From: Spirochaeta isovalerica
GTDB taxonomy: Bacteria > Spirochaetota > Spirochaetia > DSM-2461
Reading direction: 5' to 3'
Assembly (NCBI RefSeq): GCF_014207565.1
Contig: NZ_JACHGJ010000002.1
Span: 124,001 to 188,000, forward strand
DNA length: 64,000 bases
Shown here: piece after piece, positions 1 to 8,982 of the stretch
Layout of the letters: every line of letters begins with the position of its first letter
Position numbering within the stretch: position 1 is the stretch's first letter
The notes under the pieces: model-generated
What the model saw: only the letters and a program-made list of their open reading frames with translations
What the model was told of the DNA's origin: nothing
Databases searched by the model: none
Program-made: the position numbers and the translations under genes

Positions 1-431
1 AAAAACTGGAAAAAGCCGGATTCAGTGCTGCTGCCATTCATGGGAATAAAAGTCAGGGGAATCGGACAAGGTCGCTGGAAGACTTTAAAAACGGAAAGGT
101 CACAGTACTTGTTGCAACAGATCTGGCTGCAAGGGGGCTTGATATTAACTGTCTTCCCTTAGTGGTGAATTTTGATCTGCCTCATTTGAAAGAAGACTAT
201 ATCCACAGAATAGGCAGAACCGGCAGGGCCAGTTCCAAAGGCCAGGCTATTTCTTTTGTCTCCAGGGAAGAGTTTAAGACGCTGGCGGATATTGAACGAC
301 TGACAAAACAGGTTATCGATCGTATTACTGTTCCGGGATTTGAAATGGAACTCCCTTTACCTCCTTCCAAACTTGACATGCGGCCATTTAAAACCAGGAA
401 ACCGAAGAAGAAAAAAACTGAGTTGTTGTAA
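1..431 (+). CDS. DEAD-box RNA helicase, C-terminal part (RhlE-like)
   Basis: This is the 3' end of an ATP-dependent RNA helicase; the frame is open from the first bases of the window, so the start lies outside. What remains is most of the second RecA-like domain: a [14 protein letters not shown] stretch (motif V) and HRIGRTGRA (motif VI, arginine finger). It is followed by a short basic tail rich in Lys and Arg (KTRKPKKKK), which in RhlE/DeaD-type helicases helps bind RNA. Proteins of this family unwind short RNA duplexes in ribosome assembly or mRNA turnover. The short lysine-rich tail favours RhlE over DbpA or CsdA, but the N-terminal half would be needed to decide. The next gene begins about 47 bases downstream with its own probable promoter. 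Confidence 0.9.
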   Translation, partial: KLEKAGFSAAAIHGNKSQGNRTRSLEDFKNGKVTVLVATDLAARGLDINCLPLVVNFDLPHLKEDYIHRIGRTGRASSKGQAISFVSREEFKTLADIERLTKQVIDRITVPGFEMELPLPPSKLDMRPFKTRKPKKKKTELL

Positions 432-465
432 ATATCAGAAAGTATTCGATTGTTTTTTAATATGT

Positions 466-471
466 TATAAT
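466..471 (+). promoter_or_regulatory. TATAAT -10 box just ahead of the carboxylesterase
   Basis: A perfect TATAAT lies only 6 bases before the ATG at 478. A matching -35 box is weak. No Shine-Dalgarno sequence is visible between the two, so if this box is used the transcript would begin at or next to the start codon and be nearly leaderless. Confidence 0.4.
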
Positions 472-477
472 TAAAAA

Positions 478-2124
478 ATGAATAATCGGATAATTGTTCT
501 TACCATTTTTCTGATTCTCCTTTCTTTTTCCGGTTGCATGACCCTGAAAGTCAGTGATCTTGAAGCAATAGACAGAAATCCAGGATGGAACGGAGATAAA
601 TATGTTCATCTTGATGCCGGCTGGATTCAAGGTGAAGAAGATTCTGATGAAACGTGGGTCTGGAAAGGAATTCCCTATGCCGCTCCTCCCGTAGGTGATC
701 TCCGTTGGAAGGCCCCCCGACCTGTAGAGCCATGGAATGATGTAAGAAAGACGGTTCGTTTTGCACCTAAGGCCACTCAGTTTATTCCTCTCCTGAAGGG
801 TCCTGTTTCCGGGGAAGAGGATTGTCTGTATCTGAATATCTGGCGGCCGAAAACACTTGAGCAGAATCTACCAGTTTATGTCTGGATTCACGGAGGAGGA
901 AACTCAATAGGAAGTTCTACGTCCGATGATTACCTCGGTTATGCGCTGGCATCGCGATCAAATGCCGTTTTCGTCTCAATCAATTACAGGCTAGGTCCGC
1001 TTGGATGGTTCAGACATCCCGCTTTACAGACAGATAATAAACTGGACAATTCTGGAAATTACGGACTTCTGGATATCATAGCGGCACTGCGCTGGATCCG
1101 GGATAACATCGAAGGATTCGGTGGAGATCCGGGTAATGTAACATTGAGTGGAGAGTCCGCAGGAGCCAACAATACCCTGGCGCTTATGCTGAGCCCGGAA
1201 GCCGACGGTTTATTTCATAAAGCCATTGTTCAAAGCGGGTACAGACGTTCTGTCAGTACCGGTGAGGCGGAGAAACATTCGATGGATATCGCGGCATATC
1301 TGATCGAAAAGAACGGACTGGAAAAGGAACAGTTAAGTTCCGAAGAAATAAAGAAGTTGTTGCTTGAAAGCTCTCCGAAAGACCTTTTTAAATTTTATGA
1401 ACCGGGCATTACAGGGATGATCGATAACCCCTATCATATTGAAGACGGTTTCGTATTTCCCGAAGGAGGGTTCAGCCGTTTCGATACCGGAGATTATCCC
1501 AATAAAGTTCCGATGATTGTCGGGAGCAACAAGGATGAAATGAAGATGTTTCTCTTCTTTGACTCTACTATTGATTGGAAGAGCGACCTCTATCAATATG
1601 TATCAGAAATTGGAAGTCTCAGGTTTAAAGAAGAAGGCGTCGACAGCATCGCCGCTGCAATAAACAGAAATTCAGGGCCTCCGGTTTATGCATACCGTTT
1701 TGACTGGGGAAGTCCGGATGAAGAGGAAGAGAGTCCGCTGCCCGGAAAAAGGGGGCAAAGACTCGGAGCTTTTCATACTCTCGAAATACCATTCTTTCTG
1801 GGACTTGATACAATAAACGGTTCATTATTCACTTCTCTTGTTTTCAATCGACATAATGAAGAGGGTCGTAGAAATTTAACCGGTACAATTATGGATTACA
1901 CAGCGAATTTTATATGGAATGGATCTCCTGATAGGGGCAGGCCGGTTCCTCTGGACTGGCCTGTCTGGGATGAGGAAAACAGGTATCTTGTTTTTAACAC
2001 GAAAGATGATAAAGCCGTAATTACAACCGATGACAAAATTATTACTAGAGATGAGAGACTTAATCAGCTGAAATCAGAGCTCGGTCCCGGGGAATATGCT
2101 GAGCTACTTGAAAGAACGGAATAA
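478..2124 (+). CDS. Type B carboxylesterase lipoprotein
   Basis: This 548-residue protein belongs to the carboxylesterase/cholinesterase (type B) family of alpha/beta hydrolases, which hydrolyse ester bonds. It starts with a lipoprotein signal ending in the lipobox FSGC (Cys20), so it should be anchored in a membrane and face the periplasm or outside. The oxyanion loop HGGG lies at about 138-141, the nucleophile Ser227 in GESAGA, and a likely catalytic His near 433 in AFHTLEIPF. The length is usual for the family. The physiological ester is unknown. There is no good ribosome binding site before the ATG, but the signal peptide supports this start. The last bases run into the region preceding the broken transporter gene. 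Confidence 0.88.
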   Translation: MNNRIIVLTIFLILLSFSGCMTLKVSDLEAIDRNPGWNGDKYVHLDAGWIQGEEDSDETWVWKGIPYAAPPVGDLRWKAPRPVEPWNDVRKTVRFAPKATQFIPLLKGPVSGEEDCLYLNIWRPKTLEQNLPVYVWIHGGGNSIGSSTSDDYLGYALASRSNAVFVSINYRLGPLGWFRHPALQTDNKLDNSGNYGLLDIIAALRWIRDNIEGFGGDPGNVTLSGESAGANNTLALMLSPEADGLFHKAIVQSGYRRSVSTGEAEKHSMDIAAYLIEKNGLEKEQLSSEEIKKLLLESSPKDLFKFYEPGITGMIDNPYHIEDGFVFPEGGFSRFDTGDYPNKVPMIVGSNKDEMKMFLFFDSTIDWKSDLYQYVSEIGSLRFKEEGVDSIAAAINRNSGPPVYAYRFDWGSPDEEEESPLPGKRGQRLGAFHTLEIPFFLGLDTINGSLFTSLVFNRHNEEGRRNLTGTIMDYTANFIWNGSPDRGRPVPLDWPVWDEENRYLVFNTKDDKAVITTDDKIITRDERLNQLKSELGPGEYAELLERTE

Positions 2125-2131
2125 TAATTTT

Positions 2132-2410
2132 ATGAGGGATATCCCCAAAATTCCCATGCTGTTGATTCTATTGGGAGGAGAGATTCTGGTTTCGGCTTCA
2201 GTCATCTTTATCCGTTTGTCTACAATCGATCCGGTTTTACTCGCTTCCTTTCGAATGCTGGTTTCCGTCCTTTTTCTTCTTCCTTTTTTTTACGTCCGGG
2301 AATTGAAGCGGGATCATGAAGGGGGCGGTCCATTTTACAAACCAATCTTTTTATTGATTTTCAGTCAGCTCTCTTCAAAAAAATCCTTTATCAGCCCAAT
2401 TGTCTCCTGA
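2132..2410 (+). pseudogene. Truncated EamA/DMT-family permease
   Basis: The first 77 or so residues resemble the N-terminus of a drug/metabolite (EamA) transporter: a short start, a first membrane helix with LGGEILVSASVIF, then a second helix with LASFRMLVSVLFLLPFF followed by YVRELKR. Intact family members have about 290-300 residues and ten helices. Here the transporter-like sequence ends near 2360, and the final residues are simply the antisense of the 3' end of the convergent hydrolase. The rest of the gene is missing from the window, so this is almost certainly a remnant left by a deletion or rearrangement. ATG 2132 is chosen over an upstream in-frame ATG inside the esterase gene because the family starts this way. 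Confidence 0.75.
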
Positions 2411-3249
2411 TTCTTCTCTTCAAAGGGAAAATGCCCGCAATTCTCAATTATTTCCAATCTGGCATGATTAAGGATTTCTGAATATTTTCTGCTGGACTCT
2501 ACAGGAATGGGATCAAAATCACCATGGATAATTAGTGTTCTGGTATCAATATTCCGCAGCTCATTATAGATATTGTAGTTATCCAGTTCTTTTTCCAGAA
2601 GATTGCTGATTGTCTGCAACTTCATTATATCTTCAAAGGTAAAAGATGCTTTTTTATCTTCAGCAAAGCTCTGATTAAAATAACGAGGCTTCTCGCTTAT
2701 GCGGATTAATCTGTTAATGGCTTCCAGATCTCTCGACTGAAAGGGATTTGATTCCATAATGGATTTGATTTCCGTTCTGTCTATATCAGTCAGTCTTTGT
2801 TGTAATAATTCCCGTCCCGATTTATCCATGTCGCTGTTGCCCGGAGCAGGATCAATTAATATCATCGATGTAAGATATTGCCCATATTGTTTTGCATAAA
2901 GCGCTGCGAGTAAACCACCCCATGAATGGCCGATAATGGTAAAAGAGCTTAGTTTTAAAGTCTTTCTCAGAGCCTCAATGTCCGATACAAAATCGCTTAT
3001 TGTAATACCTGTTTCAGGATCGATCGGATGTGATTTCCCTGAACCCCGCTGATCAAAAAAAATCAGTCTATACTCCGATGACAAAGTTTTAAACGATTCG
3101 GCGAGGTAATCATGGAAGAGGCCGGGGCCGCCATGGAGGAAGAGTATCGGATCCCCATCGCCCATGTTCATTACATACAGCCCGTTATTGTTGATAATAT
3201 AATTGGAGGAATGATGCATTTGGTTCTCTTCTTCTGTAATAGATCTCAT
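2365..3249 (-). CDS. Alpha/beta hydrolase, proline iminopeptidase-like
   Basis: This 294-residue cytoplasmic enzyme is an alpha/beta hydrolase of the proline iminopeptidase / S33 group. It shows HGGPG (39-43, oxyanion), DQRGSG (66-71), the nucleophile Ser109 in GHSWGG, an acidic residue in HGDFDP and the catalytic His in CGHFPFEE near the C-terminus. The HGGPG plus DQRGSG pair is characteristic of iminopeptidases that remove N-terminal proline or related residues, but many such proteins act on other substrates. A second ATG at 3219 is preceded by a purine-rich stretch and may be the true start. The gene stands alone. Its 3' end abuts the truncated transporter, marking a likely rearrangement breakpoint. 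Confidence 0.85.
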   Translation of the reverse strand: MRSITEEENQMHHSSNYIINNNGLYVMNMGDGDPILFLHGGPGLFHDYLAESFKTLSSEYRLIFFDQRGSGKSHPIDPETGITISDFVSDIEALRKTLKLSSFTIIGHSWGGLLAALYAKQYGQYLTSMILIDPAPGNSDMDKSGRELLQQRLTDIDRTEIKSIMESNPFQSRDLEAINRLIRISEKPRYFNQSFAEDKKASFTFEDIMKLQTISNLLEKELDNYNIYNELRNIDTRTLIIHGDFDPIPVESSRKYSEILNHARLEIIENCGHFPFEEKNQETIGLIKDFFEES

Positions 3250-3271
3250 TTAATTAAATCATTAGATAAAA

Positions 3272-5023
3272 CTAACTGTCAAATCGTAATGTCGTTAAAC
3301 CTGCGATAAACCAGAACAGAAGCGCTGCAATAAAAGGCCAGGAGGGGATGACCGCTCCCAGGGCAATCCAGAATAAAAATGCTCCGGGAAATCCATTCCT
3401 GTTGAGAACTTTCAATACTCCGTAAACAAGTATTCCTGTTACAGCTGCCGCAACGGACCGATAGAACCAGGGGGCCATGACCATCATAGGGCTGAAGAAA
3501 CTTATTCCTGCGAGAATGGCCGTTGAAATCCCTCTCAACAGAGTGATTCTATCAGGTTTGCTTATTTGTTCTTCCCGGTCTTTTTTCCTCCGGAAAAAAG
3601 CAATAGCGGACACAACCAATCCAAAGGGAATAAGGAAAAGCCATCCATTTTCCAATCCCAGACGGAATGGTGTTTTTCCTAGAAGAGGAAAATCGGCATT
3701 CTCGATATGCGATTCTGCCATAAGTTCATCGATTTTCGAAACGATTTCTTTGTTTTCACCGGCGATATTGTTTGTTTCGCCGGGATCATCTGCCAGATTA
3801 TAAAGCTCAATAGGACCGGAAGGTAAAAGGCGAACGAACTTTCTCACACCTTTCCAGTCTCCCATTCTGACGGCTTGGGTTCATCCGTTTTCATGAAATT
3901 CCCAATAAAGGTAATCGTGCTCTTTTTGATTGTCCTCCTGATTCTTAAGTACGGGGAGATAGGATATTCCATCGATTCCTTCCGGAAGAGGGATACTGTA
4001 GATTTCTGCTATGGTGGGAAGGAAGTCCCAGAACGCCGATATATGATCTGTTTCCCTCTCCGGTTGTATCACGCCCGGCCATCTTGCAATAAGGGGTATG
4101 CGTATTCCGCCTTCGTAAAGATCCCGTTTGATTCCCCTGAACGGACCGCCGCTTTTAAAATAGGCCGGATCGGCTCCTCCTTCTGCATGGGGGCCGTTAT
4201 CGCTGGAGAAAAGGATAAGCGTTTTTTTATCTATTCCCTGTTCCTTCAGTTTGGAAAGTATTTTTCCTATATCCCGATCCATTCTGGTGATCATAGCCGC
4301 ATATTTTTTCATATTTTCGGGCCAGTCTTTCTCTTGATAGGGTTCCAGGTCGGGAACCTGGAGTGCCGCATGGGGAATGGTGTAGGCCAGATAAAGGAAG
4401 AAGGGAGCATCTCTCTCCTCTTCTATCCAGGAAAGAGCCTTTTCCGTAAAAAGATCATGAGTGTAGGTCTTCCCATCCAATATCAGTTTTTTTTCATTTT
4501 CCCATATGTGATCGGGATAGTAATCATGAGCCTGCCGCTGGCAGTTGTAACCAAAGAAGTAATCGAATCCCTGTTTATCCGGTGTTCCGGAACTGCCGGG
4601 ATAGCCCAGCCCCCATTTTCCGATGGCAGCTGTTTGTATGCCCGCTTTCTGAAGCATTGTGCCTACAGTCCCGGTTTCCGCCGGCAAAGGATACTGTCCT
4701 TCGGGCTGAATCTCCTTATTGCCCCTTATGGGGGTGTGCCCCGTATGCTGACCGGTCAGAAGGGCGCTTCTCGAAGGGGAACAGACCGGAGCTCCGGCAT
4801 AGTGATCGGTAAAGCGGATTCCCTCTTCACTCATTCTGTCCAGATTGGGGGTTAGAATTTCCGATTGACCGTAACTTCCGAAATCTCCAAACCCGGCATC
4901 GTCTGCAAGTATAAAAATGACATTCGGTCGGGAATCATCCGGTTTTTCTGCATAGATTGACTTTGCCGTCATAAACCCCATCATGAGAACCATAGCGGCC
5001 CGTTGAAATATGCTGTATTTCAT
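3272..5023 (-). pseudogene. Sulfatase with an in-frame TGA and a membrane C-terminus
   Basis: This is a type I (formylglycine) sulfatase gene. The first part (5023 to 3884) has a signal peptide, the metal-binding pair DD at 41-42 and CSPSR with Cys81, the residue converted to formylglycine. After WEFHENG the codon at 3883-3881 is TGA, and the same frame then continues without a shift as TQAVRMGDWKGVR, a typical sulfatase C-terminal segment. The reading frame on both sides is intact, so the gene is either a recent nonsense mutant, a sequence error, or recoded. The C-terminal 110 or so residues after the sulfatase domain carry three or four hydrophobic segments, unusual for a sulfatase. Its ATG overlaps the stop of the symporter gene, so it is the last gene of a three-gene operon with the GH2 enzyme. 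Confidence 0.85.
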
Positions 5024-6426
5024 AAAACAGGCACTCCTGCGGGATTCTTTTCTTCAGCCAGCTGTCTCTCGATTCCCCTCTCATCGTATTGGCTCAGGAA
5101 ATATACCCCCCCTGTCATGACCGCCGTGGAAAAAAGGGCCGAAACTATGACTCCTTTCGGGTTGTCGACACTTTTCCCCAGAAGAAGAAAAGAGGGAAGA
5201 AGAAAATTTCCCGCAGAGACAGCCAGTTTCATCGTGAATCCGTTGCAGGCAAAAAAGGAAGCGGCTTTATGACTTCCTGTTGCGATGCCGTCAGCTCTGG
5301 CGATATCCGAAACCATGGCATTGGGCAGAATCCCCGTTATGGCTGAAGGTACAGCCTGTATGAATATCGCTGTCCAACCGATTATAAGTGACGACGAGCC
5401 ATTTGTGATTCCGCAGAGGAAGATAAGGAAAAAGACAAAAGCCTGTACGATAAACCCTGCAGCCAGAAGCTGTTTCTTCCCTTTTCTGTCGGCCAGTTTT
5501 ACAACAAACGGATAGAGAACAAAGCTGAGAATGAACATGACAGCCATTAATGTAAAAGCCATGCTTTCTGGCATCCCCATCAGGATGGTGACATAAAAGA
5601 CGATCCCAGCTTCCAGAAGGGTGTTGGCCAGAAAGTAGCTGAAAGAACTGAGGAGAAGAATCCGGAAGTTTACATTTTTCAGAGAATTGACAATGGCCTG
5701 AAAGGGTTTTTCCTTGGACTCCCCCCTGTGGGCATAGCGGTTTTCGTCTATGAAAATAACCGGGAGGATCATGGCTGTAAAACCTATAAGGGAAAATCCG
5801 ATCAGAACGGCTCGAAAAGCCCCTTCGGGCTCCAGGCCCAGTGACATAAAAACATCTTTGAGAGCATAGACTGAATTCCCTATAAAGAAACCGAGAGCCC
5901 AGCCGACGGAAGTCAGCGTACTGAGAAAGAGTCTGTCTTTTGAGCTATGGCCCAGTTCGGCGATAAGAGCCGTATAGGGTATCGTATAGGCGGTGATGGA
6001 CAGATAAAAGAGGAGCACGGTCACCACAAGCCAGACAGCATTGACAGAACTGATCCCCTGGATCGGCGGCGTAAAGACCAGTACCGAAAGGAGTGCGGTC
6101 GGTAAGGCCGAAATGGCCATAAAAGTTCTTCTCCTGCCGAATTTAACTTTCAGTCTATCGGAGATCCCCGCTATCCAGGGGTCGTTGAATGCATCAAAAA
6201 CACGGCCCAGTCCGCTGGCCAGCCCGAGAATAGTTAAAACGCCGAATACAGCTCCCTGGAAGATATAGGGTCTGAAAACGAGACCATCAGCGGTTTCCGG
6301 AGGAAAGTAGAAATAATTCATCAGAGATCCCACGGAAAATCCTCCGAGACTCCAGCCGAACTGACCGGCCGCGAACACTATTTTTTTCCAAAGGGGTAGA
6401 TTTTCGGGATTTTTTGCCTGGTTCAT
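5020..6426 (-). CDS. GPH-family sugar:cation symporter (MFS)
   Basis: This 468-residue integral membrane protein has about twelve hydrophobic segments and the glycoside-pentoside-hexuronide signature DAFNDPWIAGISDRLKVKFG followed by RRR in the loop between helices 2 and 3. Such carriers take up glycosides, pentosides or hexuronides with sodium or protons. Its ATG overlaps the stop codon of the GH2 gene (ATGA), and its stop overlaps the sulfatase start, so the three are co-translated. The context suggests import of a product released from a sulfated oligosaccharide, or of the oligosaccharide itself. The substrate cannot be read from sequence. The length is normal and the start is fixed by the overlap. 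Confidence 0.9.
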   Translation of the reverse strand: MNQAKNPENLPLWKKIVFAAGQFGWSLGGFSVGSLMNYFYFPPETADGLVFRPYIFQGAVFGVLTILGLASGLGRVFDAFNDPWIAGISDRLKVKFGRRRTFMAISALPTALLSVLVFTPPIQGISSVNAVWLVVTVLLFYLSITAYTIPYTALIAELGHSSKDRLFLSTLTSVGWALGFFIGNSVYALKDVFMSLGLEPEGAFRAVLIGFSLIGFTAMILPVIFIDENRYAHRGESKEKPFQAIVNSLKNVNFRILLLSSFSYFLANTLLEAGIVFYVTILMGMPESMAFTLMAVMFILSFVLYPFVVKLADRKGKKQLLAAGFIVQAFVFFLIFLCGITNGSSSLIIGWTAIFIQAVPSAITGILPNAMVSDIARADGIATGSHKAASFFACNGFTMKLAVSAGNFLLPSFLLLGKSVDNPKGVIVSALFSTAVMTGGVYFLSQYDERGIERQLAEEKNPAGVPVL

Positions 6427-8837
6427 TTTCCGCGTACCTCAATATTCAGATTTTCTTCTATAGTTCCGAAGCGGCCGGAATGTATTTTTACCTGAGCCTG
6501 TCCCCCTTCTCCTCTGGTTTTCAGCCAGAATCCGACCGATCCGCCGACAAGGGCGATTGTTTCGGGCCCGATTACTTCTATAGGCCCTGTCGTTTCAATA
6601 TGGAATGCGTCGTTCCCGTAATGAAAGATATTCCCTGAAGAGTCAGCGAGGCTGACTATGCACCTGGTACAGTCCCAGGTTTCCTCTTCCCTCAGTTCTG
6701 TTTTGTCCACGGAAAGAACCAGTCGGGGCAGAGCATTTTGATTCTTCTCAACCCTTTTGACACATTCCCCGTCGATGAACCCTTCAAAAGTGTAGCTGTT
6801 TGCAGCACCGCCCCAGCCGCCGAAGTACTTTGTATAGAGGTCTTCGGCATCTTTGTAATTCATTCCGGTTTTCAGGAAGAGAAGTCCCATTCTGATTGTA
6901 TCGATCAATCCCAGGCTGTATCCCTCTCTGCTGATTTTTGTCATAAGCTCCTTAATGACGGCGGCGTTGCGCCGGGAAAAGGTTTCATTCTTTTCAATGG
7001 CATCTCCCAGAAAATCATCAATGATCACAGGAGGATGGGGAAGGTGAGGGTAGAGGTCTCGCCGGGGATAGAACTCTTTGACAAAGTTTCCGCCTTTATA
7101 CATCTTTACAGAATCGCAGTTGGTAAAGATGTAAACATCTCCCAGAAGAGAACCTTCGTTTTCGCCGATGTTCATGGAAGAGGAAATATACATAACCGGA
7201 TTTTCATCCTGTTGAGAGGCATAGGCAAAAGAGGCATTTTTGGGAATCCGGAACATATCCATGACTCCGTGGTAACAGATTTTATCTCCGCTTCCGAAAT
7301 CCTGATGGGTGTAATAGTCGAACATGGACCAGCCTATGGCGCCGGATATTTCACTGTCTCCGTACATCCTGTCCAGGACCGTGAGGTGACGTTTCGCCTG
7401 ATCGGTTCTATGCTTTTCATTATCAAATTTTTTCGAGGGAAACATATGGCCGTTGTGTTCGGTTATCAAATAGGGCACTTTGGATTTAGCCGCTTTTTTC
7501 CGTTTGATCAAACCGGCATTCTTGCCGGAGTGATTAAAATCATTGTAAGTATAGACATCTTCCAGAAGCCTGCTGCCGGGAAAACAGCGAACGCCTCCCG
7601 TCGGGCGGGAATTGTCGAGGCTCCGGGCAAGATCATTGGTTTTCGCATAAAATTCATCATCGTCCTGAGATTCATTAATTCTCACGCCCCAGATAAATAT
7701 GGAGGGATGATTCCCGTCTGTTTTGATCATCTCTTCGACATTTTTTAAAGAGATCTTCTTCCAGTCATCATCGCCTATGTGCTGCCATCCCGGAATTTCA
7801 TCAAAGACGAGCAATCCCAGTTCATCGCAGCGATCGAGAAAATGCCGGCTTTGGGGATAATGGGAAAGGCGGACGGCGTTGACTCCCAGTTCCTCCTTCA
7901 GTATTTCCGCATCCTTGTACTGAGCGCTCTTCGGCATGGCATTCCCGGCATAGGGGTAAGTCTGATGGCGGTTGAGACCTCTGATTTTAATCCTCCGCCC
8001 ATTGAGGAAAAAACCATCAGGTCTGTAGGATATGTCCCGGAAACCGCATCGATAAGAGTAATTTCCTGTTTCTTTTCCCTTTTCCGTTAATGTCAGATTG
8101 AGATGGTACAGGGCGGGATTCTCAATATCCCAGAGCTCGATATTCTCCAGGCTGCAGTTAAAGCGGTGGAGCTGATTCTCATTCCCGCTGAGAGCGATTT
8201 CTCTCGAAAAGTTTAAAACACACCTGTTTTCCCGGACCAGTTCGCCGTTGCAGGATATAACCCCCGATCTGCCGTCGGAATTTTTCAGATGCAGATCGAC
8301 TTCCATCAGGGGTGTTTCCGATAGCAGATTCCGGCCCTTGATAAGCGAAGATTCAATATAGACTTTGTGACAATATTCCAGTGAGACTTCCCTGTAAATT
8401 CCTCCGAATGTCATGTAGTCGACGACATGGCCGAAAGGGGGTATATCGCTTCTTTCCCTCGAATCGACATAGACTGCCAGAAGATTGTAATCCTCAGATC
8501 TGGCGGCTGGAGTCAGATCGATACGGAAACCCGTATAGCCCCCTTTGTGCTCCCCCAGGTACTGTCCGTTCAGATAGACTTTTGCATAGGTCATAACCCC
8601 TTCGAAATGAATGAAAACCATTTCATCATCATGCCATTTATCTATCCACAGAGATTTTCTGTAACAGCTCTCGAACTGATAGATCTCCTCGGGGAAATTG
8701 TTAAAGGGAACTTCTATATTGCTGTGGGGGATGTTGACTTCTGAGAAATGACTATCGTCAAAATCTTCACCAATAAATTCCTCTTTGAACTGATCTGTGT
8801 ATTTCCAGTTGAAATTAATATCTTTTATTATCCTCAT
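6423..8837 (-). CDS. Glycoside hydrolase family 2 enzyme
   Basis: This 804-residue enzyme has GH2 architecture: an N-terminal jelly-roll sugar-binding domain (about 1-165, with FEGVMTYAKVYLNGQYLGEH), an immunoglobulin-like domain (about 165-275), and a TIM barrel beginning at FFLNGRRIKIRGLNRHQ. The acid/base Glu is near 389 in NHPSIFIWGVRINES, and the nucleophile is probably Glu460 in YLITEHNG. The C-terminal 200 residues form extra beta domains as in many beta-galactosidases. Activity could be beta-galactosidase, beta-glucuronidase or related. No secretion signal is visible, so it is probably cytoplasmic and acts on imported sugar. It is the first gene of the leftward operon, and the operator-like palindrome lies 36 bases upstream. 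Confidence 0.9.
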   Translation of the reverse strand: MRIIKDINFNWKYTDQFKEEFIGEDFDDSHFSEVNIPHSNIEVPFNNFPEEIYQFESCYRKSLWIDKWHDDEMVFIHFEGVMTYAKVYLNGQYLGEHKGGYTGFRIDLTPAARSEDYNLLAVYVDSRERSDIPPFGHVVDYMTFGGIYREVSLEYCHKVYIESSLIKGRNLLSETPLMEVDLHLKNSDGRSGVISCNGELVRENRCVLNFSREIALSGNENQLHRFNCSLENIELWDIENPALYHLNLTLTEKGKETGNYSYRCGFRDISYRPDGFFLNGRRIKIRGLNRHQTYPYAGNAMPKSAQYKDAEILKEELGVNAVRLSHYPQSRHFLDRCDELGLLVFDEIPGWQHIGDDDWKKISLKNVEEMIKTDGNHPSIFIWGVRINESQDDDEFYAKTNDLARSLDNSRPTGGVRCFPGSRLLEDVYTYNDFNHSGKNAGLIKRKKAAKSKVPYLITEHNGHMFPSKKFDNEKHRTDQAKRHLTVLDRMYGDSEISGAIGWSMFDYYTHQDFGSGDKICYHGVMDMFRIPKNASFAYASQQDENPVMYISSSMNIGENEGSLLGDVYIFTNCDSVKMYKGGNFVKEFYPRRDLYPHLPHPPVIIDDFLGDAIEKNETFSRRNAAVIKELMTKISREGYSLGLIDTIRMGLLFLKTGMNYKDAEDLYTKYFGGWGGAANSYTFEGFIDGECVKRVEKNQNALPRLVLSVDKTELREEETWDCTRCIVSLADSSGNIFHYGNDAFHIETTGPIEVIGPETIALVGGSVGFWLKTRGEGGQAQVKIHSGRFGTIEENLNIEVRGK

Positions 8838-8872
8838 ATCGCCATTCTCTCAATTTTATCTCGTAAAGAATT

Positions 8873-8901
8873 CTAATGCCACACGTGTGGCATTAGGTCA
8901 A
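8873..8901. promoter_or_regulatory. 24-bp perfect palindrome, likely TetR operator, with -35 box
   Basis: Positions 8873-8896 form a perfect palindrome with half-site CTAATGCCACAC and no spacer. On the minus strand a TTGACC hexamer (8901-8896) directly abuts it, and a CATTAG or TAGAAT -10 candidate follows on the other side, so the palindrome would lie between -35 and -10 of the GH2 operon promoter. It sits in the divergent gap beside the TetR gene. A regulator bound here would block the operon promoter. Confidence 0.75.
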
Positions 8902-8982
8902 AGTTTAAATGTCAAAAACGGCTTTGTCAATTGAAAAGCGGTACAGTTGATCATTGAAAGGTGATGTGATAGTTTCAATCCG

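Noticed and set aside
3881-3883. Selenocysteine codon in the sulfatase
   Set aside because: The position is not the formylglycine residue or a metal ligand, and no convincing SECIS-like hairpin was evident just downstream. A nonsense mutation or sequencing error is simpler, so the gene is listed as a disrupted gene.
3875-4855. A long rightward open frame of 326 codons within the sulfatase region
   Set aside because: It lies entirely antisense to a well-conserved sulfatase, lacks any recognisable domain and has no ribosome binding site context. It is a shadow frame.
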